In this document: piece by piece, positions 6,409 to 12,135 of the stretch | Layout of the letters: each line of letters begins with the position of its first letter | How positions within the stretch are numbered: the first letter of the stretch is position 1 | Assembly: GCA_025938055.1 (NCBI GenBank) | Contig: JAICQC010000042.1 | Coordinates: forward strand, 1 to 17,298 | Length of the DNA stretch: 17,298 nucleotides | Source of the DNA: Anaerolineales bacterium | Lineage (GTDB): Bacteria > Chloroflexota > Anaerolineae > Anaerolineales > Villigracilaceae | Reading direction: 5' to 3' | Notes under the pieces: model-generated | What the model was told of the DNA's origin: nothing | Database searches by the model: none | What the model saw: the letters and a program-made list of their open reading frames with translations, nothing else | Translations under genes and position numbers: made by a program

Positions 6409-7662
6409 ATGCAACCACATTTTTCAACCTCGCCACGCTGGAGCCCAACCACAAAACTTTTGGTCGGGCTGGTGATCGTCGGCATCGTGGCATTTTTATT
6501 CTTCCGCTTTACAAGTCTCATCACGCCGCTGCTGATGGTCTTTATCCTGGCGTATCTCTTCCACCCGGTAGCGACGATGATCTCCTACTGGCTGAGGGTT
6601 TCGTGGAAGGCAGCGGTCAACATCCTCTACTTCATTATCCTCATCCTGCTCATTGGCTCGCTTACCCTGGGCGGAGTTGGGCTGGTGGGGCAGGTGCAGA
6701 GCCTGATCAACCTGGTGCAAGCCATTGTTGCCAATCTTCCTGAGTATGTGGAGACTCTCTCCGGGCAGGTCTTTCAAATTGGTCCGTTTACACTGGATAT
6801 GCGGACCATCGATCTTAGTGCGATCAGCAGCCAGCTGCTTTCCTTCGTCCAGCCTCTGCTTGGACGCACCGGAAATATTGTGACCGCATTAGCAGGCGGC
6901 GCAGCCGAAATCTTTGGCTGGACGTTCTTTGTGTTGATCGTTTCCTACTTCCTGATGGTCGAAAGCAGTGGACTGCAAAGTGACCTGATCAAGGTTGAGG
7001 TCCCTGGCTATAACGAGGACCTGCGGAAGCTCGGCAGGAAACTAAGCACGATCTGGAACTCGTTCCTGCGCGGGCAGATTTTTATCTTTGCCATGGCTAC
7101 CGTTATCTACATCGTCGTGCTTTCCATCTTTGGCGTGAGATACGCCATCGGCATCGCCTTTTTAGCAGGGCTTGCAAAGTTCCTGCCGTATATCGGTCCG
7201 GCGATCACCTGGGTCATTATGGCGCTGGTGACCTTCTTCCAGAGTCCCACGCCTTTTGGCATGGAGCCCCTGACGTATATGCTGATGGTCGTGATTACGA
7301 CCACGATCATCGACTGGATCATTGACAACCTGGTGGTGCCGCGCATCATGGCGCAAACGTTGAGAGTGCATCCCGCGGCAGTCCTGGTGACCGCCCTCGT
7401 TGCAGCAAACCTGCTTGGCATCATAGGTGTGGTTATCGCCGCGCCATTCCTTGCCTCGGTCATGCTCCTGGGGCGCTACACCATGCGTAAGATGCTGGAC
7501 CTGAACCCCTGGCCCCCGGGCGAAGCGACCGTGCCGGCAAATGCCATGTCGTTCGAATGGATCTCACGGACCACATTATTGATTGCCTCGAAGTTCCAAA
7601 GAAATCCTTCGAAAGAACAAATTTATCCGAAGGAGAATTCTGATGAACAACAACAACCATAA
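6409..7662 (+). CDS. AI-2E family transporter (PerM/UPF0118-type permease)
   Basis: Polytopic inner-membrane protein of the family named after the AI-2 exporter TqsA; other members are ion antiporters or unassigned, so the substrate is open. From the ATG at 6409 it has 417 residues, close to the family's usual 350-400 plus a hydrophilic C-terminal tail of about 50. Hydrophobic spans lie near 17-32, 36-58 and 70-94, then a soluble section, then further spans from about 165 to 355. Signatures include FLRGQ (219-223), LPYIGP (259-264) and DNLVVPRIMAQTLRVHPAAV (306-325). GGAG at 6397-6400, 8 bases before the ATG, fixes the start; the longer open frame from 6148 only reads through the FHA gene and its terminator. 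It overlaps the next small gene by 20 bases, so the two are translationally coupled. Confidence 0.9.
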   Translation: MQPHFSTSPRWSPTTKLLVGLVIVGIVAFLFFRFTSLITPLLMVFILAYLFHPVATMISYWLRVSWKAAVNILYFIILILLIGSLTLGGVGLVGQVQSLINLVQAIVANLPEYVETLSGQVFQIGPFTLDMRTIDLSAISSQLLSFVQPLLGRTGNIVTALAGGAAEIFGWTFFVLIVSYFLMVESSGLQSDLIKVEVPGYNEDLRKLGRKLSTIWNSFLRGQIFIFAMATVIYIVVLSIFGVRYAIGIAFLAGLAKFLPYIGPAITWVIMALVTFFQSPTPFGMEPLTYMLMVVITTTIIDWIIDNLVVPRIMAQTLRVHPAAVLVTALVAANLLGIIGVVIAAPFLASVMLLGRYTMRKMLDLNPWPPGEATVPANAMSFEWISRTTLLIASKFQRNPSKEQIYPKENSDEQQQP

Positions 7663-7942
7663 TGAGCCAAAAACGCAAACACTTGCCGAGACCGAAAACT
7701 TCCAGGCATGGAAGGCGGAGGAACCCGATGGCGAGACTACGTACTATCTTCAGATCGGGCGCGCAACGATCAACTTTTTCCAGGAGGAGTGGGATGAATT
7801 CCTGACCTCGATCAAGGATATCGAGGATGTCAAACCGGAGGACGATGAGTTTTACAGGCTGGAATTTGACAACGTGGATATCTGGATGGACGAAGAGGAC
7901 TGGAAAGAGTTCAAAAATCTGGCAAGGGATATCAGTCTGTAA
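7643..7942 (+). CDS. Small acidic protein of unknown function
   Basis: I do not recognise this 99-residue protein. It is strongly acidic (27 Asp/Glu against 9 Lys/Arg by hand count), with no membrane span or signal peptide. A polar, asparagine-rich N-terminus is followed by a region that looks like alternating strands and helices and includes WMDEEDWKEF near the C-terminus. AGGAG at 7631-7635 sits 7 bases before the ATG at 7643. Both the ribosome site and the start lie inside the end of the AI-2E gene, which overlaps it by 20 bases. The frame extends upstream to 7583 but lacks a matching ribosome site. Coupling suggests it is made together with the permease; a partner or regulator role is only inference. 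Confidence 0.75.
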   Translation: MNNNNHNEPKTQTLAETENFQAWKAEEPDGETTYYLQIGRATINFFQEEWDEFLTSIKDIEDVKPEDDEFYRLEFDNVDIWMDEEDWKEFKNLARDISL

Positions 7943-7986
7943 CCTTTGGGGACAACATTTTTCTCGAAGTGAAAGAAGCACAATTT

Positions 7987-8982
7987 ATGAAAAAAACAAA
8001 CGCCATCACCGATGTGCGTGGCATTGAAGTGGGTCATGCCCAGGATGATGTTGCGCTGACAGGCTGCACCGTGATCCTTTGCCGCAAGGGAGCGGTTGCC
8101 GGAGTGGATGTGCGCGGGGGCGCGCCGGGCACGCGTGAGACCGACCTGCTCGACCCGGTCAACCTGGTTGACAAAGTCCATGCAATCGTGCTGGCGGGCG
8201 GCTCGGCATTTGGGCTGGATGCGGCAAGCGGCGTGATGCGCTATCTTGAGGAGCATAAGATCGGATTCAACACCGGCGCGGCAAGAGTGCCGATTGTCCC
8301 CGCGGCGATCCTGTATGACCTGAACATCGGTCGCGCGGACGTCCGACCCGACTCTGCCATGGGATATCTCGCTGCGGCTTCAGCGTCGTCTGACCCGCCC
8401 GCAGAGGGGAACGCGGGCATGGGCATGGGAGCCTCAGTCGGCAAGATGTTCGGCGGGGGTTTATCCATGAAAAGCGGTGTCGGGACGGCGAGCTGGGACA
8501 TCGGCGGAGGAGTCGTTGTCGGAGCGCTCGTCGGAGTCAATGCCTGGGGCGATGTGGTGGACCCGCAAACGAGTCAGATCATCGCAGGTCTTCGCTCGGG
8601 GAAAGTTGGTCCTCTGCGGGTGGGGAAAAAGGATCAATTTGCCGGTACGCTCAGCATGATGAAAAGCAACGTTGGGCGCGGCTTGCTCGGGTTCGCGACG
8701 CGCACGAACACAGTCATCGGTGTGGTTGCAACAAACGCAAAATTGACGAAGGCGCAGGCGACCAAAATGGCGCAGATGGCGCAGGACGGCATCGCGCGTA
8801 CCATTCGCCCTGCGCACACCATGCTGGATGGCGACGCGATCTTTGCGCTCTCCACGGGCGCGCGAAAAGCAGATGTTTCCACAATCGGGGCGTTCGCCGC
8901 GGAGGTGATGGCAGCAGCCATCCTCCGTGCGGTGCAGATGGCTGCTCCTGCCGGCGGGTTGCCAGGGTTATATCAAAAATAA
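7987..8982 (+). CDS. P1-family (S58/DmpA-NylC type) self-processing N-terminal nucleophile hydrolase
   Basis: Member of the P1 group, which includes DmpA aminopeptidase, beta-peptidyl aminopeptidases and the nylon-oligomer hydrolase NylC; the natural substrate here is unknown. The 331 residues start with the family opening ITDVRGIEVGHAQDD. Glycine-rich stretches follow (LAGGSAFGLDA 69-79; GMGMGASVGKMFGGG 144-158). The expected autocleavage point is Asn241-Thr242 in RTNTVIGVVATNA, placing Thr242 as N-terminal nucleophile of the small subunit, as in NylC. LDGDAIFAL supplies Asp281 and Asp283. The ATG at 7987 is preferred over the GTG at 7969 because the family motif begins right after it. It lies 44 bases after the acidic-protein gene, so it is probably the last gene of the AI-2E operon. 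A palindromic terminator follows. Confidence 0.9.
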   Translation: MKKTNAITDVRGIEVGHAQDDVALTGCTVILCRKGAVAGVDVRGGAPGTRETDLLDPVNLVDKVHAIVLAGGSAFGLDAASGVMRYLEEHKIGFNTGAARVPIVPAAILYDLNIGRADVRPDSAMGYLAAASASSDPPAEGNAGMGMGASVGKMFGGGLSMKSGVGTASWDIGGGVVVGALVGVNAWGDVVDPQTSQIIAGLRSGKVGPLRVGKKDQFAGTLSMMKSNVGRGLLGFATRTNTVIGVVATNAKLTKAQATKMAQMAQDGIARTIRPAHTMLDGDAIFALSTGARKADVSTIGAFAAEVMAAAILRAVQMAAPAGGLPGLYQK

Positions 8983-9004
8983 TTTTCCTGGGAGTTTTTA
9001 AGCA

Positions 9005-9038
9005 AAAAGAGGATGACCTGTACAGGTCATCCTCTTTT
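9005..9038. terminator. Bidirectional terminator, perfect 34-base palindrome
   Basis: The sequence from 9005 to 9038 equals its own reverse complement: four A, a GC-containing stem and four T, centred on GTAC. Placed between the convergent P1 hydrolase (+) and holin-4-like (-) genes, it gives each transcript a stem followed by a T-run. An extra A at 9004 lengthens the minus-strand T-run. Confidence 0.93.
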
Positions 9039-9061
9039 CATATTTCATAGCGGAAACCCTT

Positions 9062-9442
9062 TTACCAGCGGCCTTTCAGCTCATCCTTGAGGATCAGGGA
9101 CAGAACCACGCTGACCAGGCTGACCACCAGCCCACCCAGGAAGGCATTCCACCAAACGGGGTCAGAAATGATTAAGCCAAAGCCGAGCGATTGACCGATG
9201 ATACTTGTCAGCCAGAACAGGAAGGTGTTGATCACCAGCGTGAACAGACCGAGCGTCAGGATAATGAGCGGGCACGTCAGGAACTTCAGCAGCGGGCGGA
9301 AGAGGGCATTGATGAGCCCAAAGATCAGCGCCAGCCAAAGGATCGAAACGAGATTGCTTCTCAAGTCGATGCCCGGCAGGATCAGCACCGCCAGATATAG
9401 CGCGATGGCGTTGATCGCCCAGCGTAGAATGAATTTTGTCAT
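9062..9442 (-). CDS. Phage-holin-4-like small membrane protein
   Basis: Small integral membrane protein of the widespread 'phage holin family 4' type, which is common on bacterial chromosomes with no known lytic role. From the ATG at 9442 it has 126 residues and four hydrophobic spans (about 5-24, 34-51, 57-78 and 101-119), ending in a basic KDELKGRW tail. The conserved centre reads NALFRPLLKFLTCPLII followed by LGLFTLVIN, characteristic of the family. GAGGAGA ends 6 bases before this ATG on the minus strand and fixes the start; the frame also extends to 9541 but without a ribosome site and through a palindromic repeat. No phage genes are nearby. The real function is unknown. Confidence 0.85.
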   Translation of the reverse strand: MTKFILRWAINAIALYLAVLILPGIDLRSNLVSILWLALIFGLINALFRPLLKFLTCPLIILTLGLFTLVINTFLFWLTSIIGQSLGFGLIISDPVWWNAFLGGLVVSLVSVVLSLILKDELKGRW

Positions 9443-9467
9443 GTGGTTTCTCCTCTTCAAAGTAAAC

Positions 9468-9542
9468 CATGTCACTCTCAGAGAGTGGCGCAAGGCGCTA
9501 TCACCGAAGAGTCGGTTTGTTGTCCTTCGGTAGAATGACATG
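9468..9542. repeat. Nested imperfect palindrome upstream of the holin-4-like gene
   Basis: Outer arms CATGTCACTCT (9468-9478) and AGAATGACATG (9532-9542) match at 10 of 11 positions. Inner arms ACCGAAG (9503-9509) and CTTCGGT (9525-9531) match exactly. CACTCTC-A-GAGAGTG (9473-9487) is a further perfect 15-base palindrome. It fills most of the gap between the GNAT and holin-4-like genes and resembles the GTCATT...AATGAC elements elsewhere in the window. Confidence 0.6.
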
Positions 9543-9601
9543 ACTTGTTGGTATTTATCACCCTCTTATACGAAAACCATTCCCCACAGTTGCATCAGGC
9601 G

Positions 9602-10576
9602 TCAAGCCCGCATCCATAATAGTGTACGCCGCGGCTTAAAACCTGCTGCGTCGATCGCCTCGGTCATTCCCTCATTCGAGGGGAAATCCAGCGTGAGAAA
9701 GGGAGGATACGTGATCGTGCGCCGGGCGTGGACCAGCAGTGACGTCAGTGCTTCGCCGCTCAAAGCTCCCGCACCCGTCGCGGCATACAGCGACTCGGTT
9801 CTGCCTCCCTGAGGCATCCATGTTAGAGTGGCAAGTAATTCTTCGTTACGGACTGCCGCCCATTGTCGTATATTGAAGTCAATGAATAAGAGATAGATCC
9901 AGTTCCAGAGTCCGGGCCGCAGACTGTTAATGTTCCAGGAATGGTACCAGCTCAGCGACTGCGGGTAGAGGCGGCGAAGCCATTCCTGCTGGAGGGTCCA
10001 AAAGCGCGGGTGCCGCGGCACAATTCTGATATCAGTATGGGGAGATGGCAGGCGGGTGTCGGGACTTGCCTGCCAGGTGGTACGGCGCGCGATCTCCTGG
10101 AATCCCAGATCCTGATACAGCTTGATCGCGCCGGGATTATCATCCCGTACGTGCAGCCAGATGGCAGAGGCATTTTTGTCGCGGGCGAGCTTCATCACGC
10201 GTTCGGTGAGTGCACGCCCAATCCCCTGCCGGCGAAAATCGGGGTGGGTCGCTACATTCGCAATGAGGTAGATGCGTTTGCCTTTCGCACGGAAGGGAAT
10301 CAGGCTGGCGTTGCCGATAATGCCCCCGTCCTGTTCCCAGACGTAACCCATCAGCGGGAGAGCCGCAGTCTCGGTCATGCGCGATGCCCAATGCAGGAAG
10401 GTGTCATCCCGGCTGGCGCGGCGCATATCTGAGAGATAACGCTGACCTTCATTGTCCATCGTCGGAGAAAAGCACAACTCGATCAGGTCCGCAACCGCGG
10501 AAAGGTCACGCAGCACGTTGAGCGGCCGCATGTTGGGATGCTCATTCACCTTGACGGGGATGCTGATGGAACTCAT
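9602..10576 (-). CDS. GNAT-family N-acetyltransferase with an extra C-terminal half
   Basis: Predicted acetyl-CoA-dependent acetyltransferase; acceptor unknown. The 324 residues contain a clear GNAT domain at about 18-165: the strand LIANVATHPDFRRQGIGRAL, with the acetyl-CoA pyrophosphate loop RRQGIG at 115-120, then DNPGAIKLYQDLGFQEIARR, the typical C-terminal motif. A second region (about 180-324) has GNAT-like spacing but no intact pyrophosphate loop, so the protein may be a degenerate tandem GNAT. There is no Shine-Dalgarno; TATAAT on the minus strand ends 8 bases before the ATG, so the transcript is probably leaderless. It faces the zinc-ribbon-like gene divergently with 59 bases between the starts. 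The holin-4-like gene is downstream on the same strand but 159 bases away. Confidence 0.87.
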   Translation of the reverse strand: MSSISIPVKVNEHPNMRPLNVLRDLSAVADLIELCFSPTMDNEGQRYLSDMRRASRDDTFLHWASRMTETAALPLMGYVWEQDGGIIGNASLIPFRAKGKRIYLIANVATHPDFRRQGIGRALTERVMKLARDKNASAIWLHVRDDNPGAIKLYQDLGFQEIARRTTWQASPDTRLPSPHTDIRIVPRHPRFWTLQQEWLRRLYPQSLSWYHSWNINSLRPGLWNWIYLLFIDFNIRQWAAVRNEELLATLTWMPQGGRTESLYAATGAGALSGEALTSLLVHARRTITYPPFLTLDFPSNEGMTEAIDAAGFKPRRTLLWMRA

Positions 10577-10584
10577 CGAGGCGA

Positions 10585-10590
10585 ATTATA
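10585..10590 (-). promoter_or_regulatory. -10 box (TATAAT) of the GNAT gene
   Basis: Perfect TATAAT on the minus strand, 8 bases before the ATG, with no ribosome site between. The expected transcript start falls at or within a base or two of the ATG. No good -35 hexamer is visible. Confidence 0.6.
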
Positions 10591-10595
10591 GCGCG

Positions 10596-10626
10596 TTGTA
10601 CTATTTTGGAGATGAAGTCGTATAAT
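10596..10626 (+). promoter_or_regulatory. Promoter of the small zinc-ribbon-like gene
   Basis: TATAAT at 10621-10626 is perfect and lies 9 bases before the ATG at 10636, so a leader of about 3 bases is expected. TTGTAC at 10596-10601 is a possible -35 but with a long 19-base spacer. It lies back to back with the minus-strand TATAAT at 10585-10590. Confidence 0.55.
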
Positions 10627-10635
10627 TAAAGTCTG

Positions 10636-10854
10636 ATGAAACTTGTTTATGCTGTCAGTCAGAGGACGAATTCCAGGCGTCCTGCTGCGCGCCATATCGA
10701 CAACGGCAAGGGCAAGCCACTCTGCGGCGGCAATGGGCGTGAGCCGTTCTTCTGGGCGCCGGAGGAGGGCGAGCCGACCTGCAAGATTTGCATGGACCTT
10801 GCGATAATGCTGGAAGGGGAAGAAGTGGATAGAGATACCGCGGAAAGTAAGTGA
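10636..10854 (+). CDS. Small putative zinc-ribbon protein
   Basis: 72-residue protein I cannot name. Possible metal ligands are His20, Cys30, Cys49 and Cys52: HIDNGKGKPLCGG, then EPTCKICMD, the latter a CxxC knuckle. The spacing resembles small zinc-ribbon proteins in which a substrate-like KPLCG loop precedes a CxxC. The first 20 residues are basic and the C-terminal 20 acidic. The start is supported by the TATAAT box directly upstream and by the lack of other in-frame starts with a ribosome site. It is followed after 23 bases by a perfect hairpin. The function is unknown; protein or nucleic-acid binding would be typical of such ribbons but is not shown. Confidence 0.7.
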   Translation: MKLVYAVSQRTNSRRPAARHIDNGKGKPLCGGNGREPFFWAPEEGEPTCKICMDLAIMLEGEEVDRDTAESK

Positions 10855-10877
10855 GGCAGCAAACGAAATCGCAATCT

Positions 10878-10910
10878 CAAATCTTGCCCAATTTTTGAGG
10901 GCAAGATTTG
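10878..10910 (+). other. Perfect 12-base-stem hairpin between the zinc-ribbon-like and HIT genes
   Basis: CAAATCTTGCCC (10878-10889) and GGGCAAGATTTG (10899-10910) pair exactly around loop AATTTTTGA. No T-run follows, so it is not a standard terminator. It could be a 3' end stabiliser, an attenuating structure or a protein site. Confidence 0.7.
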
Positions 10911-10941
10911 CTTACACGAAGTCTGTGTGGTGGAAGTTAGG

Positions 10942-11409
10942 ATGACAGACATTATGGAATGTTGGTCTTGCAAATCCAATTCAGGTGAAAAAAGGATCTC
11001 GCCCGGTCCCACAATTTTTGAAGGCGAATATTGGCTGGTGGAGCACGCCTATCCGGTAAAGACACTCGGGTGGCTGGTGATTGTTCTAAAGCGCCATGCT
11101 GAAGCCTTACACGAGTTTACCGCTGAAGAATTTAGCGAACTTGCGCAAATCCAGCATAGGCTTACGCGTTTACTCTTCGAAGAGTTGAACTGTGAAAAAG
11201 AATATGTTTCGTGCTATGCAGAAACTGAACACTTCTACCACATCCATTTCCATGTCTTTGCCAAGCCACCCGATTTTCCTGATGCATTGAAAGGTAGTAA
11301 GAGCTTTGCTTTGCTAAAAGTTACTCTCGAAGAAGCAGTTGCCCCGGCAGAGGTCATCTCTTTTTGTGAATCACTCAGAGATAAATTTATCTACACGGCC
11401 CAAACTTAA
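10942..11409 (+). CDS. HIT-family (histidine triad) protein
   Basis: Nucleotide hydrolase/transferase superfamily acting on AMP-linked substrates in the cytosol; exact substrate unknown. The triad HIHFHVFAKP, in which alternating histidines end the motif, is intact. The N-terminus carries CWSC, a likely half of the zinc site seen in several HIT proteins, and the body has the usual YWLVEHAYP...GWLVIVLKRH strands. About 155 residues. The start is uncertain: ATG at 10942 was chosen, but GTG at 10927 and ATG at 10954 are in frame and none has a well-placed ribosome site. GC over 11161-11400 is about 42%, against about 54% in the following gene, and codons are A/T-richer, so it may be a more recent arrival. 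It lies between the zinc-ribbon-like and EamA genes on the same strand. Confidence 0.88.
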   Translation: MTDIMECWSCKSNSGEKRISPGPTIFEGEYWLVEHAYPVKTLGWLVIVLKRHAEALHEFTAEEFSELAQIQHRLTRLLFEELNCEKEYVSCYAETEHFYHIHFHVFAKPPDFPDALKGSKSFALLKVTLEEAVAPAEVISFCESLRDKFIYTAQT

Positions 11410-11447
11410 CACATCCATTACGCTCATTTGTCAATGCGGTTTTATCT

Positions 11448-11453
11448 TATAAT
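11448..11453 (+). promoter_or_regulatory. -10 box (TATAAT) of the EamA gene
   Basis: Perfect TATAAT ending 9 bases before the ATG at 11463, with no ribosome site between. TTGTCA at 11428-11433 lies upstream but only 14 bases away, shorter than ideal. GCGGTTTT (11436-11443) precedes the box, as in the promoter near 11.97 kb. Confidence 0.55.
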
Positions 11454-11462
11454 ATCCTCACC

Positions 11463-11891
11463 ATGATCGCCCGCTGGCTGCCCTATGCTCTTGTCTGCTC
11501 CATTTTCCTGGCGACTGCCGATTTCTTCGTGAAACTCGCCAGTAACAAAATCTCTGCGAGCATGGGAATGTTCATCTACGGGGCGACCACGTTCGCGTTT
11601 GGCTTGATCTGGGTAGCCTACCTGAAACTCAACGGTCAGCCCTTGTTGATCACGCCGACTGGCTTGCTGTATTCCCTTGCCGTGGGAGTGGCATTCAGCA
11701 TCGTCACCATGCTGCTGTACATCACCTTTGCGCACGTCAGCGTTTCGCTGGGTTCGCCGACGATCCGCATCATGGGCATTGTGATCGCCAGTTTTCTCGG
11801 TATCCTGCTCCTGCACGAACCGTTTACATGGCGGTATGCCCTGGGGGTGATCCTGACCATCGCGGGCGTGACGCTGATCGTCCTCAGGTAA
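11463..11891 (+). CDS. EamA/DMT-type small transporter, half-size
   Basis: Inner-membrane protein of the drug/metabolite transporter superfamily. At 142 residues it holds one EamA repeat, where the common form has two (about 300 residues), so it would work as a dimer like SMR proteins. Hydrophobic spans lie at about 5-24, 34-53, 66-88, 96-116 and 121-141. The last part, TIRIMGIVIASFLGILLLHEPFTW then GVILTIAGVTLIV, is the classical EamA ending with the LLHEPFTW signature. The start comes directly after a TATAAT box, suggesting a leaderless mRNA. The stop is followed by a possible promoter and terminator ahead of clpC. Substrate unknown. Confidence 0.88.
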   Translation: MIARWLPYALVCSIFLATADFFVKLASNKISASMGMFIYGATTFAFGLIWVAYLKLNGQPLLITPTGLLYSLAVGVAFSIVTMLLYITFAHVSVSLGSPTIRIMGIVIASFLGILLLHEPFTWRYALGVILTIAGVTLIVLR

Positions 11892-11945
11892 TGAAACGAG
11901 AAATGTTTCTCGACTTGTCAAATTTAACACTCCTCTTACGCCGCG

Positions 11946-11977
11946 TTGACAATTTGCCGACGCGGTTTTGTTATAAT
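11946..11977 (+). promoter_or_regulatory. Promoter-like TTGACA...TATAAT pair ahead of the clpC leader terminator
   Basis: TTGACA (11946-11951) and TATAAT (11972-11977) are both perfect, but the spacer is 20 bases, longer than the usual 17. The expected transcript start is near 11984, only about 11 bases before a strong terminator stem. Confidence 0.5.
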
Positions 11978-11994
11978 CTGCCCTGTCAGAAGGT

Positions 11995-12028
11995 CCCCAA
12001 AAGGTCCTCGTGACCTTTTGGGGTTTTT
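11995..12028 (+). terminator. Rho-independent terminator or attenuator in the clpC leader
   Basis: CCCCAAAAGGTC (11995-12006) and GACCTTTTGGGG (12012-12023) form a perfect 12-base stem with loop CTCGT, followed by TTTTT. It could end the EamA transcript. Because a promoter lies directly upstream, it could also act as an attenuator for clpC, whose start is 108 bases further on. Confidence 0.88.
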
Positions 12029-12135
12029 GCTTACGAAGTGCCGCCCATTTTTAGCTTGATAGCTGAATTTCAACCGGGAAATCCAGGTAAAGCTTCACTT
12101 ATCAGTAGTTAAGCGGCAGAAAAGGAACTTTCCCT

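Noticed and set aside
9062..9442. Prophage remnant, because of the holin-like protein
   Set aside because: This holin-4-type family is common on chromosomes and no other phage gene is near.
9531..9536. TAGAAT as a plus-strand promoter -10 box
   Set aside because: It is part of the arm of a palindromic repeat and points into minus-strand genes only.
11892..12135. CIRCE operator or CtsR site before clpC
   Set aside because: No TTAGCACTC-N9-GAGTGCTAA or CtsR-like direct repeats can be found.
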